A DNA stretch of 64,000 bases from Lachnospiraceae bacterium (GTDB lineage Bacteria; Bacillota; Clostridia; Lachnospirales; Lachnospiraceae). Location: contig JAFLSY010000004.1 in assembly GCA_022510745.1 (NCBI GenBank), positions 124,001 through 188,000 on the forward strand. The letters are read 5' to 3'. The stretch's first letter is position 1, and every line of letters starts with the position of its first letter. A model generated the notes under the pieces. It worked only from the letters and a program-made list of their open reading frames with translations. It was not told where the DNA came from and ran no database searches. The translations under genes and the position numbers were made by a program. Shown here in pieces: positions 33,426 to 42,775 of this stretch.

Positions 33426-35303
33426 ATGAAGAAGTCGATAAATACGGCGTTATTGTATAGAAGAATAGTTTTGCTGATCTATGATGTACTTGCGGTAACG
33501 GTATCTACAGTGATGGCATTGATGATCCGTTATGATTTGAGCTATGCAAGTATTGATCCGATCTTTTTGGATTCGGTATATTCCTTTTTACCGGTTACTT
33601 TGGTGATTACGATCCTGATCTTCATGTTGCTTCGGCTCTATAACAGTTTATGGGCATTTGCCAGCGTAAACGAGTTACAGAATATAGTAGTGGCATGTGG
33701 GGCTGCCATGGTCTTAAATGGCATTGGACTGGCATTATTTCATAAGCCGGTGCCCCGCAGTTTTCCTTTTATATTTTTCTGTCTGTTAGTGGGACTTACC
33801 TTTGCCAGCCGGTTTAGTTACCGATTTTTGCGCAATTTAAAACAGAGAGAAAAGCGTAAGGAGATGGGCACCAATATCATGATAATCGGTGCAGGCGACG
33901 CGGCCAATATGATCATCAAGGAGATTGTATCAAGCAGCTATACTCATATACGTATTCGCTGTATCATAGATGATGATTCCAACAAGCATGGAAGATATAT
34001 TCAGGGAATCAAAGTTATAGGCGGCAGAGAGAAGATCAAGGAGGCTGTAGATGCTTATGATATTGATGAGATATTTATTGCTATGCCTTCTGTATCCAGG
34101 TCTGTCATCAGCGAGTTTATTGACATTTGCAAGGATACGGAATGTAAGATTCGGACTCTGCCCGGCATGTATCAGTTGGTGAACGGTGAGGTCAATGTCA
34201 GCCAGTTAAAAGATGTAGATGTGGAGGATCTTTTAGGAAGAGATCCTATCGTAGTTGATTTAGAGTCCATTTTAGGATATGTAAAGGGGCGCCGTGTACT
34301 GGTAACGGGGGGCGGCGGTTCCATCGGCAGTGAGCTTTGCAGGCAGATTGCTGCGCATAAACCGTCCAAACTTATTGTCGTAGATATTTATGAGAATAAT
34401 GCTTATGATATTCAACAGGAACTCAAACAGAAGTATCCAGAGCTGGAGCTTGTAGTGCTGATTGCGTCCGTGAGAAATACGTACCGTATGAACCGGATTT
34501 TTGAAACTTACCGGCCGGAAATCGTATATCATGCAGCAGCACATAAGCATGTTCCGCTCATGGAAGACAGCCCTAACGAAGCAATCAAAAATAATGTCAT
34601 GGGAACCTGGAAGACGGCTTTGGCGGCAGCCAATAACGGAGTGAAAAAGTTTGTGCTGATTTCCACGGATAAAGCAGTCAATCCTACCAATATTATGGGA
34701 GCTTCCAAACGTATCTGCGAGATGATCATACAGACCTGCAATAAGCACTATGATACAGAGTTTGTAGCAGTACGCTTCGGTAATGTGTTGGGCAGTAACG
34801 GCAGTGTAATTCCTCTATTTAAAAGGCAGATTGAGGCCGGAGGACCCGTAACGGTGACACATCCCGATATTATCCGCTATTTTATGACGATTCCCGAGGC
34901 AGTTTCTTTGGTGCTGCAGGCAGGAGCCTATGCAAAAGGCGGTGAAATTTTTGTGCTTGATATGGGGGCTCCGGTCAAAATTCTGGATTTGGCAAAGAAT
35001 CTTATTCGTCTGTCAGGTTTTAAAGTAGATGAAGATATCAAAATTGAATTTACAGGCCTGCGTCCGGGCGAAAAGCTTTACGAGGAGCTGTTAATGGACG
35101 AGGAAGGTTTACGGGATACAGAGAATAGCCTGATTCATATCGGACAACCTATTGAGATAGACGAGGAAGAATTTTTTGCGCAACTGAAAAAGCTGGAGGA
35201 TGCGTCCCGAAATGAGGAAGAGGATATCCGTGGATTGATTCAGGAAATCGTGCCTACGTACCGCTATAAAATAAAGGGGGAGGAAATGGAAGATGAAGAA
35301 TAA
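33426..35303 (+). CDS. Membrane-bound UDP-GlcNAc 4,6-dehydratase, WbpM/PglF/CapD type
   Basis: 625 residues: four N-terminal spans (to about 125), a first Rossmann domain (IMIIGAGDAANMII near 150) and a second with VLVTGGGGSIGSELCRQI near 290. The active site is Ser413, Met424, Lys428 (STDKAVNPTNIMGASKR); Met instead of Tyr is typical of WbpM/PglF, which keep the C5 configuration. It should form UDP-2-acetamido-2,6-dideoxy-4-hexulose, the entry to QuiNAc, FucNAc or bacillosamine. It is not PseB, which is about 330 residues and has SYK. The phosphoglycosyl transferase two genes on suggests that its product primes the glycan. The next gene overlaps by 11 bases. Confidence 0.93.
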   Translation: MKKSINTALLYRRIVLLIYDVLAVTVSTVMALMIRYDLSYASIDPIFLDSVYSFLPVTLVITILIFMLLRLYNSLWAFASVNELQNIVVACGAAMVLNGIGLALFHKPVPRSFPFIFFCLLVGLTFASRFSYRFLRNLKQREKRKEMGTNIMIIGAGDAANMIIKEIVSSSYTHIRIRCIIDDDSNKHGRYIQGIKVIGGREKIKEAVDAYDIDEIFIAMPSVSRSVISEFIDICKDTECKIRTLPGMYQLVNGEVNVSQLKDVDVEDLLGRDPIVVDLESILGYVKGRRVLVTGGGGSIGSELCRQIAAHKPSKLIVVDIYENNAYDIQQELKQKYPELELVVLIASVRNTYRMNRIFETYRPEIVYHAAAHKHVPLMEDSPNEAIKNNVMGTWKTALAAANNGVKKFVLISTDKAVNPTNIMGASKRICEMIIQTCNKHYDTEFVAVRFGNVLGSNGSVIPLFKRQIEAGGPVTVTHPDIIRYFMTIPEAVSLVLQAGAYAKGGEIFVLDMGAPVKILDLAKNLIRLSGFKVDEDIKIEFTGLRPGEKLYEELLMDEEGLRDTENSLIHIGQPIEIDEEEFFAQLKKLEDASRNEEEDIRGLIQEIVPTYRYKIKGEEMEDEE

Positions 35304-36102
35304 TAAGAAAGATCGATTTGAATTTGGTAAAAATTGGAGCAGATTCTTGAACTCTCTGTCGCAGGAACGTATTGATGAAGCTGAGAAGTCTTTGAAGCAA
35401 TGGTTAAATGTGGAAGACCTGACAGGAAAAAGCTTTCTTGACATTGGTTCCGGCAGCGGATTGTTTAGTCTTGCCGCAAGAAATATGGGTGCTGAAGTGT
35501 TTTCCTTTGACTATGATCAGGATAGCGTAAAGTGTACAAAATATTTAAAAAAGAAGTTTTATAAAGATGATGATAAATGGCAGATAGAACAGGGAGATGT
35601 ACTCGATAAGGAGTATATTTCCAAATTCCATAAATATGACATTGTTTATTCATGGGGTGTGCTGCACCATACAGGCGACATGTATCAGGCTTTTGAAAAT
35701 GTTCATGATTTGGTTTCTGATGAAGGAAAATTATTTATTGCCATATACAATGACCAGGGAAGAAGAAGCCGTGAATGGAGGAGAATAAAAAAGCTATATA
35801 ACCGTTGCCCCCGCTGTTTACGAGGTTTTATATTGATACCCTGCTTTGTTAAGATATGGACCCCTATGGTGATTTACGATTTTACACAATTTAAACCGTT
35901 TCATACTTGGAGAAATTATAAATCCACTAGAGGTATGTCCCCATGGTGGGATGTGGTAGATTGGGTTGGCGGCTATCCTTTTGAGGTGGCAAAGCCGGAG
36001 GAAGTGTTTGAGTTTTTTTATAAAAAAGGTTTCACCTTAGAAAAAATAAAAACAGCAGGAAAAGGATATGGTTGTAACCAGTTTGTTTTTCGCAAAGAAT
36101 AA
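35293..36102 (+). CDS. SAM-dependent class I methyltransferase
   Basis: 269 residues. FLDIGSGSGLFSLAA (50-56 core) is SAM motif I; FSFDYDQDSV binds the ribose; YSWGVLHHTGDM is motif IV. No transmembrane part. It lies inside the dehydratase-to-phosphoglycosyl transferase block and overlaps the dehydratase by 11 bases, so it is co-translated. A sugar O-methylation or a modification of a lipid-linked unit is the probable job; the acceptor cannot be read. The gene looks more AT-rich than its neighbours. Confidence 0.88.
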   Translation: MKNNKKDRFEFGKNWSRFLNSLSQERIDEAEKSLKQWLNVEDLTGKSFLDIGSGSGLFSLAARNMGAEVFSFDYDQDSVKCTKYLKKKFYKDDDKWQIEQGDVLDKEYISKFHKYDIVYSWGVLHHTGDMYQAFENVHDLVSDEGKLFIAIYNDQGRRSREWRRIKKLYNRCPRCLRGFILIPCFVKIWTPMVIYDFTQFKPFHTWRNYKSTRGMSPWWDVVDWVGGYPFEVAKPEEVFEFFYKKGFTLEKIKTAGKGYGCNQFVFRKE

Positions 36103-36133
36103 GGAGAATTGGATACATACCGGAGGAAAAACA

Positions 36134-36769
36134 ATGGTTTATCAGAGTGTAAAAAGAAGCATAGATTTTTTTCTTGCACTGGTTGCAACAGTGGTTTTAT
36201 CTCCGCTGTTGATAGGAATTGCAATTGCAATCAAGGCAGAGTCTAAAGGACCGGTCTTATTCAGGCAGAAAAGAGTGGGCATTCATAAAAGCTTTTTTGA
36301 AATTTTTAAATTTCGAACCATGCGGACGGATACACCTAAGGATGTACCGACCCATCAGTTGGAAAATCCTGATCAATACATTACAAAGGTAGGCCATTTC
36401 TTAAGAAAGACAAGTTTGGACGAACTGCCCCAGCTTTTTAATATCATAAAAGGTGATATGGCGTTCGTGGGGCCGCGCCCCGCACTATGGAATCAGGATG
36501 ATCTGGTCGCGGAGAGGGATAAATACGGTGCTAATGATGTCCTTCCAGGTTTGACCGGATGGGCACAGATTAATGGCAGGGACGAATTGGAGATTCCTGT
36601 GAAGGCCAAATTGGACGGTGAATACATTAGGAAGATGGGCCCTTTCTTTGACCTGCTCTGTATCTGGGGAACCGTATTTAGCGTACTGCGCAGTGACGGC
36701 GTGGTAGAGGGTGGCACCGGAACGCTGAATATGGAAAATCAGGAAAGAAAAACGGCAAAGAAGGACTAA
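36134..36769 (+). CDS. Undecaprenyl-phosphate phosphoglycosyl transferase (PglC/WcaJ-core type)
   Basis: 211 residues with a single re-entrant helix (11-34) and the conserved core: FKFRTM, SLDELPQLFNIIKGDM, FVGPRP, PGLTGWAQINGRDE. This is the small, monotopic form (like PglC). It moves a phosphosugar from a UDP-sugar to undecaprenyl phosphate on the inner membrane face, committing the first sugar of a repeat unit. Start 36134 follows CGGAGGA (36121-36127). With the WbpM/PglF-like dehydratase and the SDR next to it, the first sugar is likely a 6-deoxy-HexNAc. Confidence 0.93.
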   Translation: MVYQSVKRSIDFFLALVATVVLSPLLIGIAIAIKAESKGPVLFRQKRVGIHKSFFEIFKFRTMRTDTPKDVPTHQLENPDQYITKVGHFLRKTSLDELPQLFNIIKGDMAFVGPRPALWNQDDLVAERDKYGANDVLPGLTGWAQINGRDELEIPVKAKLDGEYIRKMGPFFDLLCIWGTVFSVLRSDGVVEGGTGTLNMENQERKTAKKD

Positions 36770-36775
36770 AACAGT

Positions 36776-37684
36776 ATGAAGAGGGTCTTGATCACGGGAG
36801 CAAACAGCTACGTGGGAAGCAGCGTGAAGAAATGGTTGAGCGCTTATGGAAAAGCCTATGCAGTAGATACAATAAGCTTAAGGGATAAGAATTGGAAAAA
36901 AAGTTCCTTTGCCGATTATGACGCGGTCTTCCACGTGGCGGGTATCGCGCATGTATCGGCAGATGAGCGCCTGCGTGAGCAGTATTTTGCGATCAACCGA
37001 GATCTGACGATAGAGACGGCGAAAAAAGCGAAAGCAGATGGTGTTAAACAGTTTATCTTTATGAGCAGTATCATCGTGTACGGCAACAGCAGCGCGGCAG
37101 GGAAGGAAAAATGGATTACATCCCGCACGAAGCCCGAACCCGCGGATTTTTACGGACAGAGTAAACTGGAAGCGGAGGAAGGCATTCTTGCATTGGAGAA
37201 AGATGGGTTTCAGGTAGCGGTGGTACGGGCTCCTATGATATACGGTCCGGGATCAAAGGGGAATTATCCAAGGCTTTCCAAATTGGCGAGGAAAACGCCG
37301 CTGTTCCCTTCCTTGCAGAATCACCGGAGCATGCTGTATATCGACAATTTATGCGAATTTATCAGGTTGCTGTTAGAAGATGGCAGCGGCGGTATTTACT
37401 ACCCGCAAAATAAGGAATATGTATCTACAGGAGAGATGGTGCGCTGCATTGCTGATTGCCATGGGAAGAAGCTCTATCTGGTCGGCTGGCTGAATCCTTT
37501 AGTACGGTTTGCCGGATGCTTCTTAGGTCTTGTCAACAAGGTCTTTGGCAGCATGGCCTACAGAAAAGATATGTCGTCCCACTGGGAATATGCTTATTGT
37601 GTGACCGACTTTGCAGAGTCCATAAAGCAGACGGAAGGAAAAAGAAATGGAGCAGGAAAAACGCACGGTGGTGCTGATCGGTAA
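36776..37684 (+). CDS. NAD-dependent SDR epimerase/4-ketoreductase (WbpV-like)
   Basis: 302 residues with VLITGANSYVGSS (GxxGxxG), FMSSIIVYG and a YGQSK motif (YxxxK). Proteins of this type beside WbpM dehydratases reduce the 4-keto group to QuiNAc or FucNAc, and I infer that here. The tail is rich in Gly and overlaps the next gene by 38 bases. Confidence 0.83.
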   Translation: MKRVLITGANSYVGSSVKKWLSAYGKAYAVDTISLRDKNWKKSSFADYDAVFHVAGIAHVSADERLREQYFAINRDLTIETAKKAKADGVKQFIFMSSIIVYGNSSAAGKEKWITSRTKPEPADFYGQSKLEAEEGILALEKDGFQVAVVRAPMIYGPGSKGNYPRLSKLARKTPLFPSLQNHRSMLYIDNLCEFIRLLLEDGSGGIYYPQNKEYVSTGEMVRCIADCHGKKLYLVGWLNPLVRFAGCFLGLVNKVFGSMAYRKDMSSHWEYAYCVTDFAESIKQTEGKRNGAGKTHGGADR

Positions 37685-38762
37685 TCATCATGTGGTCATC
37701 TATAATTTTCGAAAGGAACTGATCGAACGGCTGCTTTCGGAGAACTATCGGGTCATAGTACTGCTTCCTTATTCGGTGGAGGCGGAAAAGATCAAGGCGC
37801 TGGGATGCGAGATCGTGGATGTTTCGGTGGACAGACGGGGAAAGAATCCCTTCAGGGATTTTAAGTTGTTCTCCACCTATCGGAAACTGCTTAGGCAGAT
37901 CAAACCGAATGTGGTACTCACTTATACGATCAAACCCAATATTTATGGCGGGCTTGCGTGCAGAAGCTTGAAAATTCCTTGTTTTTGCACGGTAACGGGA
38001 ATCGGACAGGGGCTTTTTAACGGTGGTTTTCTGACAGAGGTTCTTTTCTTTTTATACCGGGCTGCGACAAAGAAAGCACGTCAGGTGTTTTTTCAAAATG
38101 AAGAAGACCGTCAATTGTTTGAAAATCGTAGAGTAGCTATAGGGAAACATCAACTGGTAAATGGCTCGGGAGTAAATCTGGAGCAGTTTTCTTATAAAGA
38201 GTATCCAAAGGAAGAGCCAATCCGATTACTGTCTCTGGCAAGACTTGCCAGAATCAAGGGGACTACGGAACTGTTGGAAGCGGTAGTCAGGGTGAAAAAA
38301 CATTTTCCTGAGGTGGAATTCCATTTACTGGGATTTTTAGAAGATGATTATAAAGATCAGTTGGAAAAAATGATAAAAGAAGAGCTGGTGTGCTACCATG
38401 GTATGCAGGAAGATGTGATCCCTTTCTTAGAAAGCAGCCATTGTCTGATACATCCTTCCTATTCCGAGGGAATCTCCAACGTTTGTCTGGAAGCGGCGGC
38501 TATCGGACGTCCCATTATCGCTTCCGATATTCCCGGTTGCAGGGAGTGCGTGGAGGATGGGACAACAGGGCTTTTGGTAAAGATGAAAGATGCAGATGAT
38601 CTGGCAGAAAAAATTGAAAAGTTTCTTCTCTTATCATATAATGAGAGAAAACATATGGGAGAGCTTGGCAGAAAGAAAGTTGAGCAGGAGTTTTCACGGG
38701 AAAAAGTTGTAGATGCCTATCTAAAAGAAATCCGAAAAATAGACTTAAGAGAGAAAAGGTGA
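37647..38762 (+). CDS. GT4 glycosyltransferase, PglA-like
   Basis: 371 residues, GT-B fold. GNHHVVIYNFRKELIERL at the N-terminus, TYTIKPNIYGG, VTGIGQGLF, LSLARLARIKGTTELLEA and CLIHPSYSEGISNVCLEAAA with the E-x7-E site. The N-terminal part resembles PglA/EpsD-type HexNAc transferases that add the second sugar to the lipid-linked primer. Its place right after the phosphoglycosyl transferase block fits that. It begins inside the previous gene (38-base overlap) behind GGAAGG. Confidence 0.87.
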   Translation: MEQEKRTVVLIGNHHVVIYNFRKELIERLLSENYRVIVLLPYSVEAEKIKALGCEIVDVSVDRRGKNPFRDFKLFSTYRKLLRQIKPNVVLTYTIKPNIYGGLACRSLKIPCFCTVTGIGQGLFNGGFLTEVLFFLYRAATKKARQVFFQNEEDRQLFENRRVAIGKHQLVNGSGVNLEQFSYKEYPKEEPIRLLSLARLARIKGTTELLEAVVRVKKHFPEVEFHLLGFLEDDYKDQLEKMIKEELVCYHGMQEDVIPFLESSHCLIHPSYSEGISNVCLEAAAIGRPIIASDIPGCRECVEDGTTGLLVKMKDADDLAEKIEKFLLLSYNERKHMGELGRKKVEQEFSREKVVDAYLKEIRKIDLREKR

Positions 38763-38767
38763 GCAGG

Positions 38768-40084
38768 ATGAATTTGTATGAAAAGCTGTTAAGCGGTGAG
38801 GAAAAATTATCTTTGGTGGGGCTTGGCTATGTGGGAATGCCCATAGCGGTAGCTTTTGCCAAAAAAATTAAAGTGGTTGGCTTTGATCTGAACGAGAAAA
38901 AGATTGCATTGTATCAAAACGGTATCGATCCTACCAACGAAGTTGGGAATGAGGTTATTAAAAATACTGCGGTGGAGTTTACGGCAGACGCTTCCAAGTT
39001 AAAAGAAGCGAAATTTCATATTGTAGCGGTACCCACACCGGTCAACGACGACCATACACCGGATTTGTCCCCTGTGGAGGGCGCAAGCCGTATCTTGGGA
39101 CAGAATCTGACCAAGGGCTCCATTGTGGTATTTGAATCCACCGTATATCCCGGTGTTACAGAGGAAATCTGTGTGCCGATTTTAGAAGCGGAATCGGGAT
39201 TAAAATGCGGCGTGGATTTTAAGATCGGCTACTCTCCCGAAAGAATCAATCCGGGCGATAAAGTACATAGACTGGAGACCATTACCAAGATCGTGTCCGG
39301 TATGGACGAGGAAACCTTGGATGAAGTGGCCAAGGTTTATGAACTGGTAGTAGAAGCCGGTGTCTATCGCGCGGAATCTATCAAGGTGGCCGAGGCTGCC
39401 AAGGTAATCGAAAACAGCCAGCGTGATATTAATATCGCTTTTATGAACGAACTTTCCATCATTTTCAATAAAATGGGAATTGATACTCAGGCGGTATTAA
39501 AAGCAGCGGGAACAAAATGGAATTTTTTGAAATTCTATCCGGGTCTGGTTGGCGGGCACTGTATCGGTGTAGATCCCTACTATTTGACCTATAAAGCGGA
39601 GTCCTTGGGTTATCACTCTCAGATTATTTTGGCGGGCCGTCGCATCAATGACGACATGGGAAAATATGTGGCAGAGAGCTTAGTTAAGAACTTAATTAAG
39701 GCAAGTATTCCGGTGCGTGGCGCTAAGGTTGCCATATTGGGTTTTACCTTTAAAGAGAATTGTCCTGATACCCGGAATACGAAGGTGATCGATATTTATA
39801 AGGAACTGGGAGAATACGGCATTACGCCGATTGTAGTGGATCCGGCAGCCGATGCAGAAGAAGCGAAACGGCTTTACGGAATCAGTTTTGAATCCATGGA
39901 GGCTGTAAAGGATATGGATGCGGTACTGGTTGCCGTGGCACACACGGAGTTTCTTTCTTTCGATAAGAAGCAGATTGACGGTTTCTTTAAACCTTCCCAT
40001 GACAAGAAGGTATTTTTGGATATCAAAGGACTTTTTGACCGGAAAGCGTATTCCGGTGAAGAGTATTTATACTGGAGATTATAG
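38768..40084 (+). CDS. UDP-HexNAc 6-dehydrogenase (WbpO/TviB-like)
   Basis: 438 residues. GLGYVGMPIAVAFA is the NAD site; VVFESTVYPGVTEE and GGHCIGVDPYYL with catalytic Cys265 are family marks. This subgroup oxidises UDP-GlcNAc or UDP-GalNAc to the uronate. The 4-epimerase next to it points to UDP-GalNAcA (WbpO/WbpP or TviB/TviC). I use ATG 38768 because AGGTGA is 5 bases upstream; an in-frame GTG at 38759 is possible. Confidence 0.93.
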   Translation: MNLYEKLLSGEEKLSLVGLGYVGMPIAVAFAKKIKVVGFDLNEKKIALYQNGIDPTNEVGNEVIKNTAVEFTADASKLKEAKFHIVAVPTPVNDDHTPDLSPVEGASRILGQNLTKGSIVVFESTVYPGVTEEICVPILEAESGLKCGVDFKIGYSPERINPGDKVHRLETITKIVSGMDEETLDEVAKVYELVVEAGVYRAESIKVAEAAKVIENSQRDINIAFMNELSIIFNKMGIDTQAVLKAAGTKWNFLKFYPGLVGGHCIGVDPYYLTYKAESLGYHSQIILAGRRINDDMGKYVAESLVKNLIKASIPVRGAKVAILGFTFKENCPDTRNTKVIDIYKELGEYGITPIVVDPAADAEEAKRLYGISFESMEAVKDMDAVLVAVAHTEFLSFDKKQIDGFFKPSHDKKVFLDIKGLFDRKAYSGEEYLYWRL

Positions 40085-40102
40085 AAAGAAGGTAGGAGTA
40101 AT

Positions 40103-41077
40103 ATGAGCTATAGAGAACTGCAGTTTGAAAAAGACAGCGTATTTTTGGTAACGGGGGGAGCCGGATTTATCGGCTCCAATCTCTGTGAAGCCGTTTTGGA
40201 TATGGGTTATACAGTCAGGTGTCTGGACAACCTTTCCACCGGAAAATATGAAAATATAGAACCTTTTGAAAAAAATGAGCGGTTTACCTTTATAAAGGGA
40301 GATATTCGGGATTTGGATACCTGTATGGAAGCCTGCAAGGGTGTGGACTATGTTCTCAATCAGGCGGCATGGGGCAGTGTGCCAAGGAGCATCGAGATGC
40401 CGCTTTTATACGAGGAAATCAATATTCGAGGGACTCTTAACATGATGGAGGCGGCAAGGCAGAATAATGTGAAGAAATTTGTATATGCCTCCAGTTCTTC
40501 CGTATATGGGGATCATCCTGTGCTGCCTAAAAAGGAAGGTGTTGAAGGCAAGGTACTTTCCCCTTATGCATTGACAAAACGTGTGGACGAAGAATATGGA
40601 CGGCTCTATAAAGTACTGTACGGTCTGGATACCTATGGCCTTCGCTATTTTAATGTTTTTGGCAGGCGTCAGAATCCGGAGGGAGCGTATGCGGCGGTCA
40701 TTCCAAAATTTATTAAACAGCTATTGAATGATGAGGTTCCTACCATCAATGGAGACGGAAAGCAGTCCAGAGATTTTACCTATGTGGAAAATGTAATAGA
40801 GGCCAATTTAAAAGCCTGTCTCGCTTCTTCTGAAGCAGCCGGCGAAGCTTTTAATATCGGTGCGGGCGGCAGAGAGTATTTGATAGATGTGTATCATACA
40901 CTCTGTGAGGCACTGGGCAAGAACATAGAGCCTAAATTCGGACCGGGCCGTGCAGGTGATATCCGGGATTCTAACGCTGATATCAGCAAAGCGCGGGAGC
41001 TTTTAGGCTATGACCCGGAGTATGATTTTGCAAAAGGCGTTGCTCTGGCAATCGATTGGTATAAGGAAAATCTGTAG
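40103..41077 (+). CDS. UDP-HexNAc(A) 4-epimerase (WbpP/TviC-like)
   Basis: 324 residues, extended SDR. GGAGFIGSN at 18-26, ASSSSVYGD and Tyr155-x3-Lys159 (YALTK). The N-terminal extension before the Gly motif and LNQAAWGSVPRS are typical of WbpP/TviC rather than GalE. It interconverts the GlcNAc(A) and GalNAc(A) forms and supplies uronic acid for a repeat unit. A separate SDR at 36776 works on the 6-deoxy branch. Confidence 0.91.
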   Translation: MSYRELQFEKDSVFLVTGGAGFIGSNLCEAVLDMGYTVRCLDNLSTGKYENIEPFEKNERFTFIKGDIRDLDTCMEACKGVDYVLNQAAWGSVPRSIEMPLLYEEINIRGTLNMMEAARQNNVKKFVYASSSSVYGDHPVLPKKEGVEGKVLSPYALTKRVDEEYGRLYKVLYGLDTYGLRYFNVFGRRQNPEGAYAAVIPKFIKQLLNDEVPTINGDGKQSRDFTYVENVIEANLKACLASSEAAGEAFNIGAGGREYLIDVYHTLCEALGKNIEPKFGPGRAGDIRDSNADISKARELLGYDPEYDFAKGVALAIDWYKENL

Positions 41078-41087
41078 AGGGAATTGT

Positions 41088-42008
41088 ATGAAATATCAGG
41101 TTGTTGTTTTTGGGGTGAAGGATACCTCGGAGACCATTGTATCTTATATTCAGGAGAATATCTGTCCGGTGGACCTTGTGATTACCATCAGTCCGGAAGT
41201 GACAAAAAAGAATCAGGTATCGGGTTATAAGGGGCTTGCCATACTGACAGAAAAGTACGGCATACCGGTCCATGAAGCGGACAGCTATTTTCTTACGGAT
41301 GAAAAGACGGAAAGGCTGTTTGCCGAAAATGAATTTGATATCGGCATATCTATGGGATGGCAGCGCCTGATTCCGGTTTCCGTGTTGAACCGTTTCCGCT
41401 GCGGTATTTACGGTTTTCATGGCAATTGCGGCTATCTGCCCTTTGGACGGGGACGGTCCCCATTAAATTGGTCCATCATATTGGGGGATTCCCGGTTCAA
41501 CCTGAATCTGTTCCGCTATGATGAAAAAGCGGACAGTCCGAATATATTCTCCACGGAAATGTTTTCTCTCACACCTCATGATGATATCAGGACGGCACAG
41601 TATAAAAATATGTTATGCTCCAAGAGGCTGATCAAGAAGCTTTTGGAAGCGTATAAAAATGACAATATCGTCATAAAGACTACATCCAAGGATTTTGATT
41701 CTTGGTATGAAAAGCGGACGGCCGCAGACGGGAAATTGGATTTCCATGCCAGAACACGCGAATTGTATAATTTGATCCGCGGTGTAGCAGCGCCCTTTCC
41801 CGGAGCTTTTGCCTTTGTGGATAATATGCGCGTCATTATTTGGGAAGCGATTCCTTTTGACGAAATGCTGGATTTTTCTGAGTATGCACCGGGTGAGATC
41901 ATCGATGTATTTGACGGTCACCCCGTGGTGCGCACCGTGGACGGTTCCCTGCTGATACGCAGATATGAATCGGAGCAGGAGTTGAAAGCGGGAGATATCT
42001 TGGAGTAG
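41088..42008 (+). CDS. Sugar formyltransferase-like protein
   Basis: 306 residues related to methionyl-tRNA formyltransferase. FHGNCGYLPFGRGRSPLNW is the HxxLLPxxRG region, and a downstream D (YDEKADSPNIF) fits the catalytic Asp. The usual Asn two residues before the His reads Gly here, so catalysis may differ. The C-terminal part (RTRELYNLIRGVAAPFPGAF) is like ArnA/WbtJ-type sugar N-formyltransferases. The amino-sugar substrate is not evident, because PseC is the only aminotransferase in the window. ATG 41088 has AGAGGGA upstream (41076-41082). Confidence 0.8.
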   Translation: MKYQVVVFGVKDTSETIVSYIQENICPVDLVITISPEVTKKNQVSGYKGLAILTEKYGIPVHEADSYFLTDEKTERLFAENEFDIGISMGWQRLIPVSVLNRFRCGIYGFHGNCGYLPFGRGRSPLNWSIILGDSRFNLNLFRYDEKADSPNIFSTEMFSLTPHDDIRTAQYKNMLCSKRLIKKLLEAYKNDNIVIKTTSKDFDSWYEKRTAADGKLDFHARTRELYNLIRGVAAPFPGAFAFVDNMRVIIWEAIPFDEMLDFSEYAPGEIIDVFDGHPVVRTVDGSLLIRRYESEQELKAGDILE

Positions 42009-42025
42009 CGAAAGGGATTACCGGT

Positions 42026-42763
42026 ATGAAACTTACGATCCGTATGGATGATATTTCGCCGGATATGGATTGGGAAAAATTTCTGGCGTTTAAGGCACTG
42101 TTGGATGCAAATGGGGTTAAACCTCTGATTGGGGTGGTGCCGGATAATCAGGATGAGAATCTGCATAGAGCGGATTCACAAAATGACTTTTGGGGCTATA
42201 TCAAAGAATTACAGGAAAATGGCTGGATTATTGCGTTGCATGGCTTCCGGCATGTATATACAACGAAACGGGGGGGACTTTTTCCGCTCAATCATTTCTC
42301 GGAATTTGCCGGGATTTCTTTGGAAAAACAGAAATCCATGCTGAAACAAGGTAATGAAATTTTGAAGAATCATGGCATTGAGACGGATATTTTTATGGCC
42401 CCTGCCCATTCCTATGACAGGAATACCTTGCTGGCCTTGCGGGATATTGGTTATACAAAGCTGACGGATGGCTTTGGAAACAGTCCATACAAATGGAAAG
42501 GCATGACCTTTTATCCGATTTCTTTTTTGCAGAGCAGGAGTTTTAAAAAGAAAACAGGAATCACCACTCTGGTAGTGCACACGAATGAACTGCATAAGAC
42601 GGATTTGGAACGCTATCAAAAGCTTTTTGAGTCGCATAAGCAGGAACTGCGTTCTTATGGCGAATATTTGAAGGAGCCGGTAAAGAACCGGAGCGCTTTG
42701 GGTCATTTAGGGGAATACATGCTGGCTGCAGCAAAACACTATTTGGTAAAGCTGAAGGGATAG
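42026..42763 (+). CDS. Polysaccharide deacetylase-like protein (DUF2334 type)
   Basis: 245 residues without signal peptide. IRMDDISPDMD near the N-terminus has the metal Asp pair, and LHGFRH gives the His site, as in DUF2334/carbohydrate-esterase-4-like folds. The absence of a secretion signal means a cytoplasmic substrate, for example a nucleotide- or lipid-linked sugar. Its neighbours are the formyltransferase and a GT4, so it may free an amino group for formylation. That is an inference. Confidence 0.78.
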   Translation: MKLTIRMDDISPDMDWEKFLAFKALLDANGVKPLIGVVPDNQDENLHRADSQNDFWGYIKELQENGWIIALHGFRHVYTTKRGGLFPLNHFSEFAGISLEKQKSMLKQGNEILKNHGIETDIFMAPAHSYDRNTLLALRDIGYTKLTDGFGNSPYKWKGMTFYPISFLQSRSFKKKTGITTLVVHTNELHKTDLERYQKLFESHKQELRSYGEYLKEPVKNRSALGHLGEYMLAAAKHYLVKLKG

Positions 42764-42775
42764 GAGTGTGCAAAA

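Noticed and set aside
33426..35303. The 625-residue dehydratase as PseB
   Set aside because: It has N-terminal membrane spans, double Rossmann layout and a Ser-Met-Lys site, all of the WbpM/PglF type; PseB is short, soluble and has Ser-Tyr-Lys.
38768..41077. UDP-glucose dehydrogenase and GalE
   Set aside because: Sequence patterns (GLGYVGMPIAVAFA, N-terminal extension and WGSVPRS of the epimerase) match the WbpO/WbpP or TviB/TviC group acting on HexNAc forms better.
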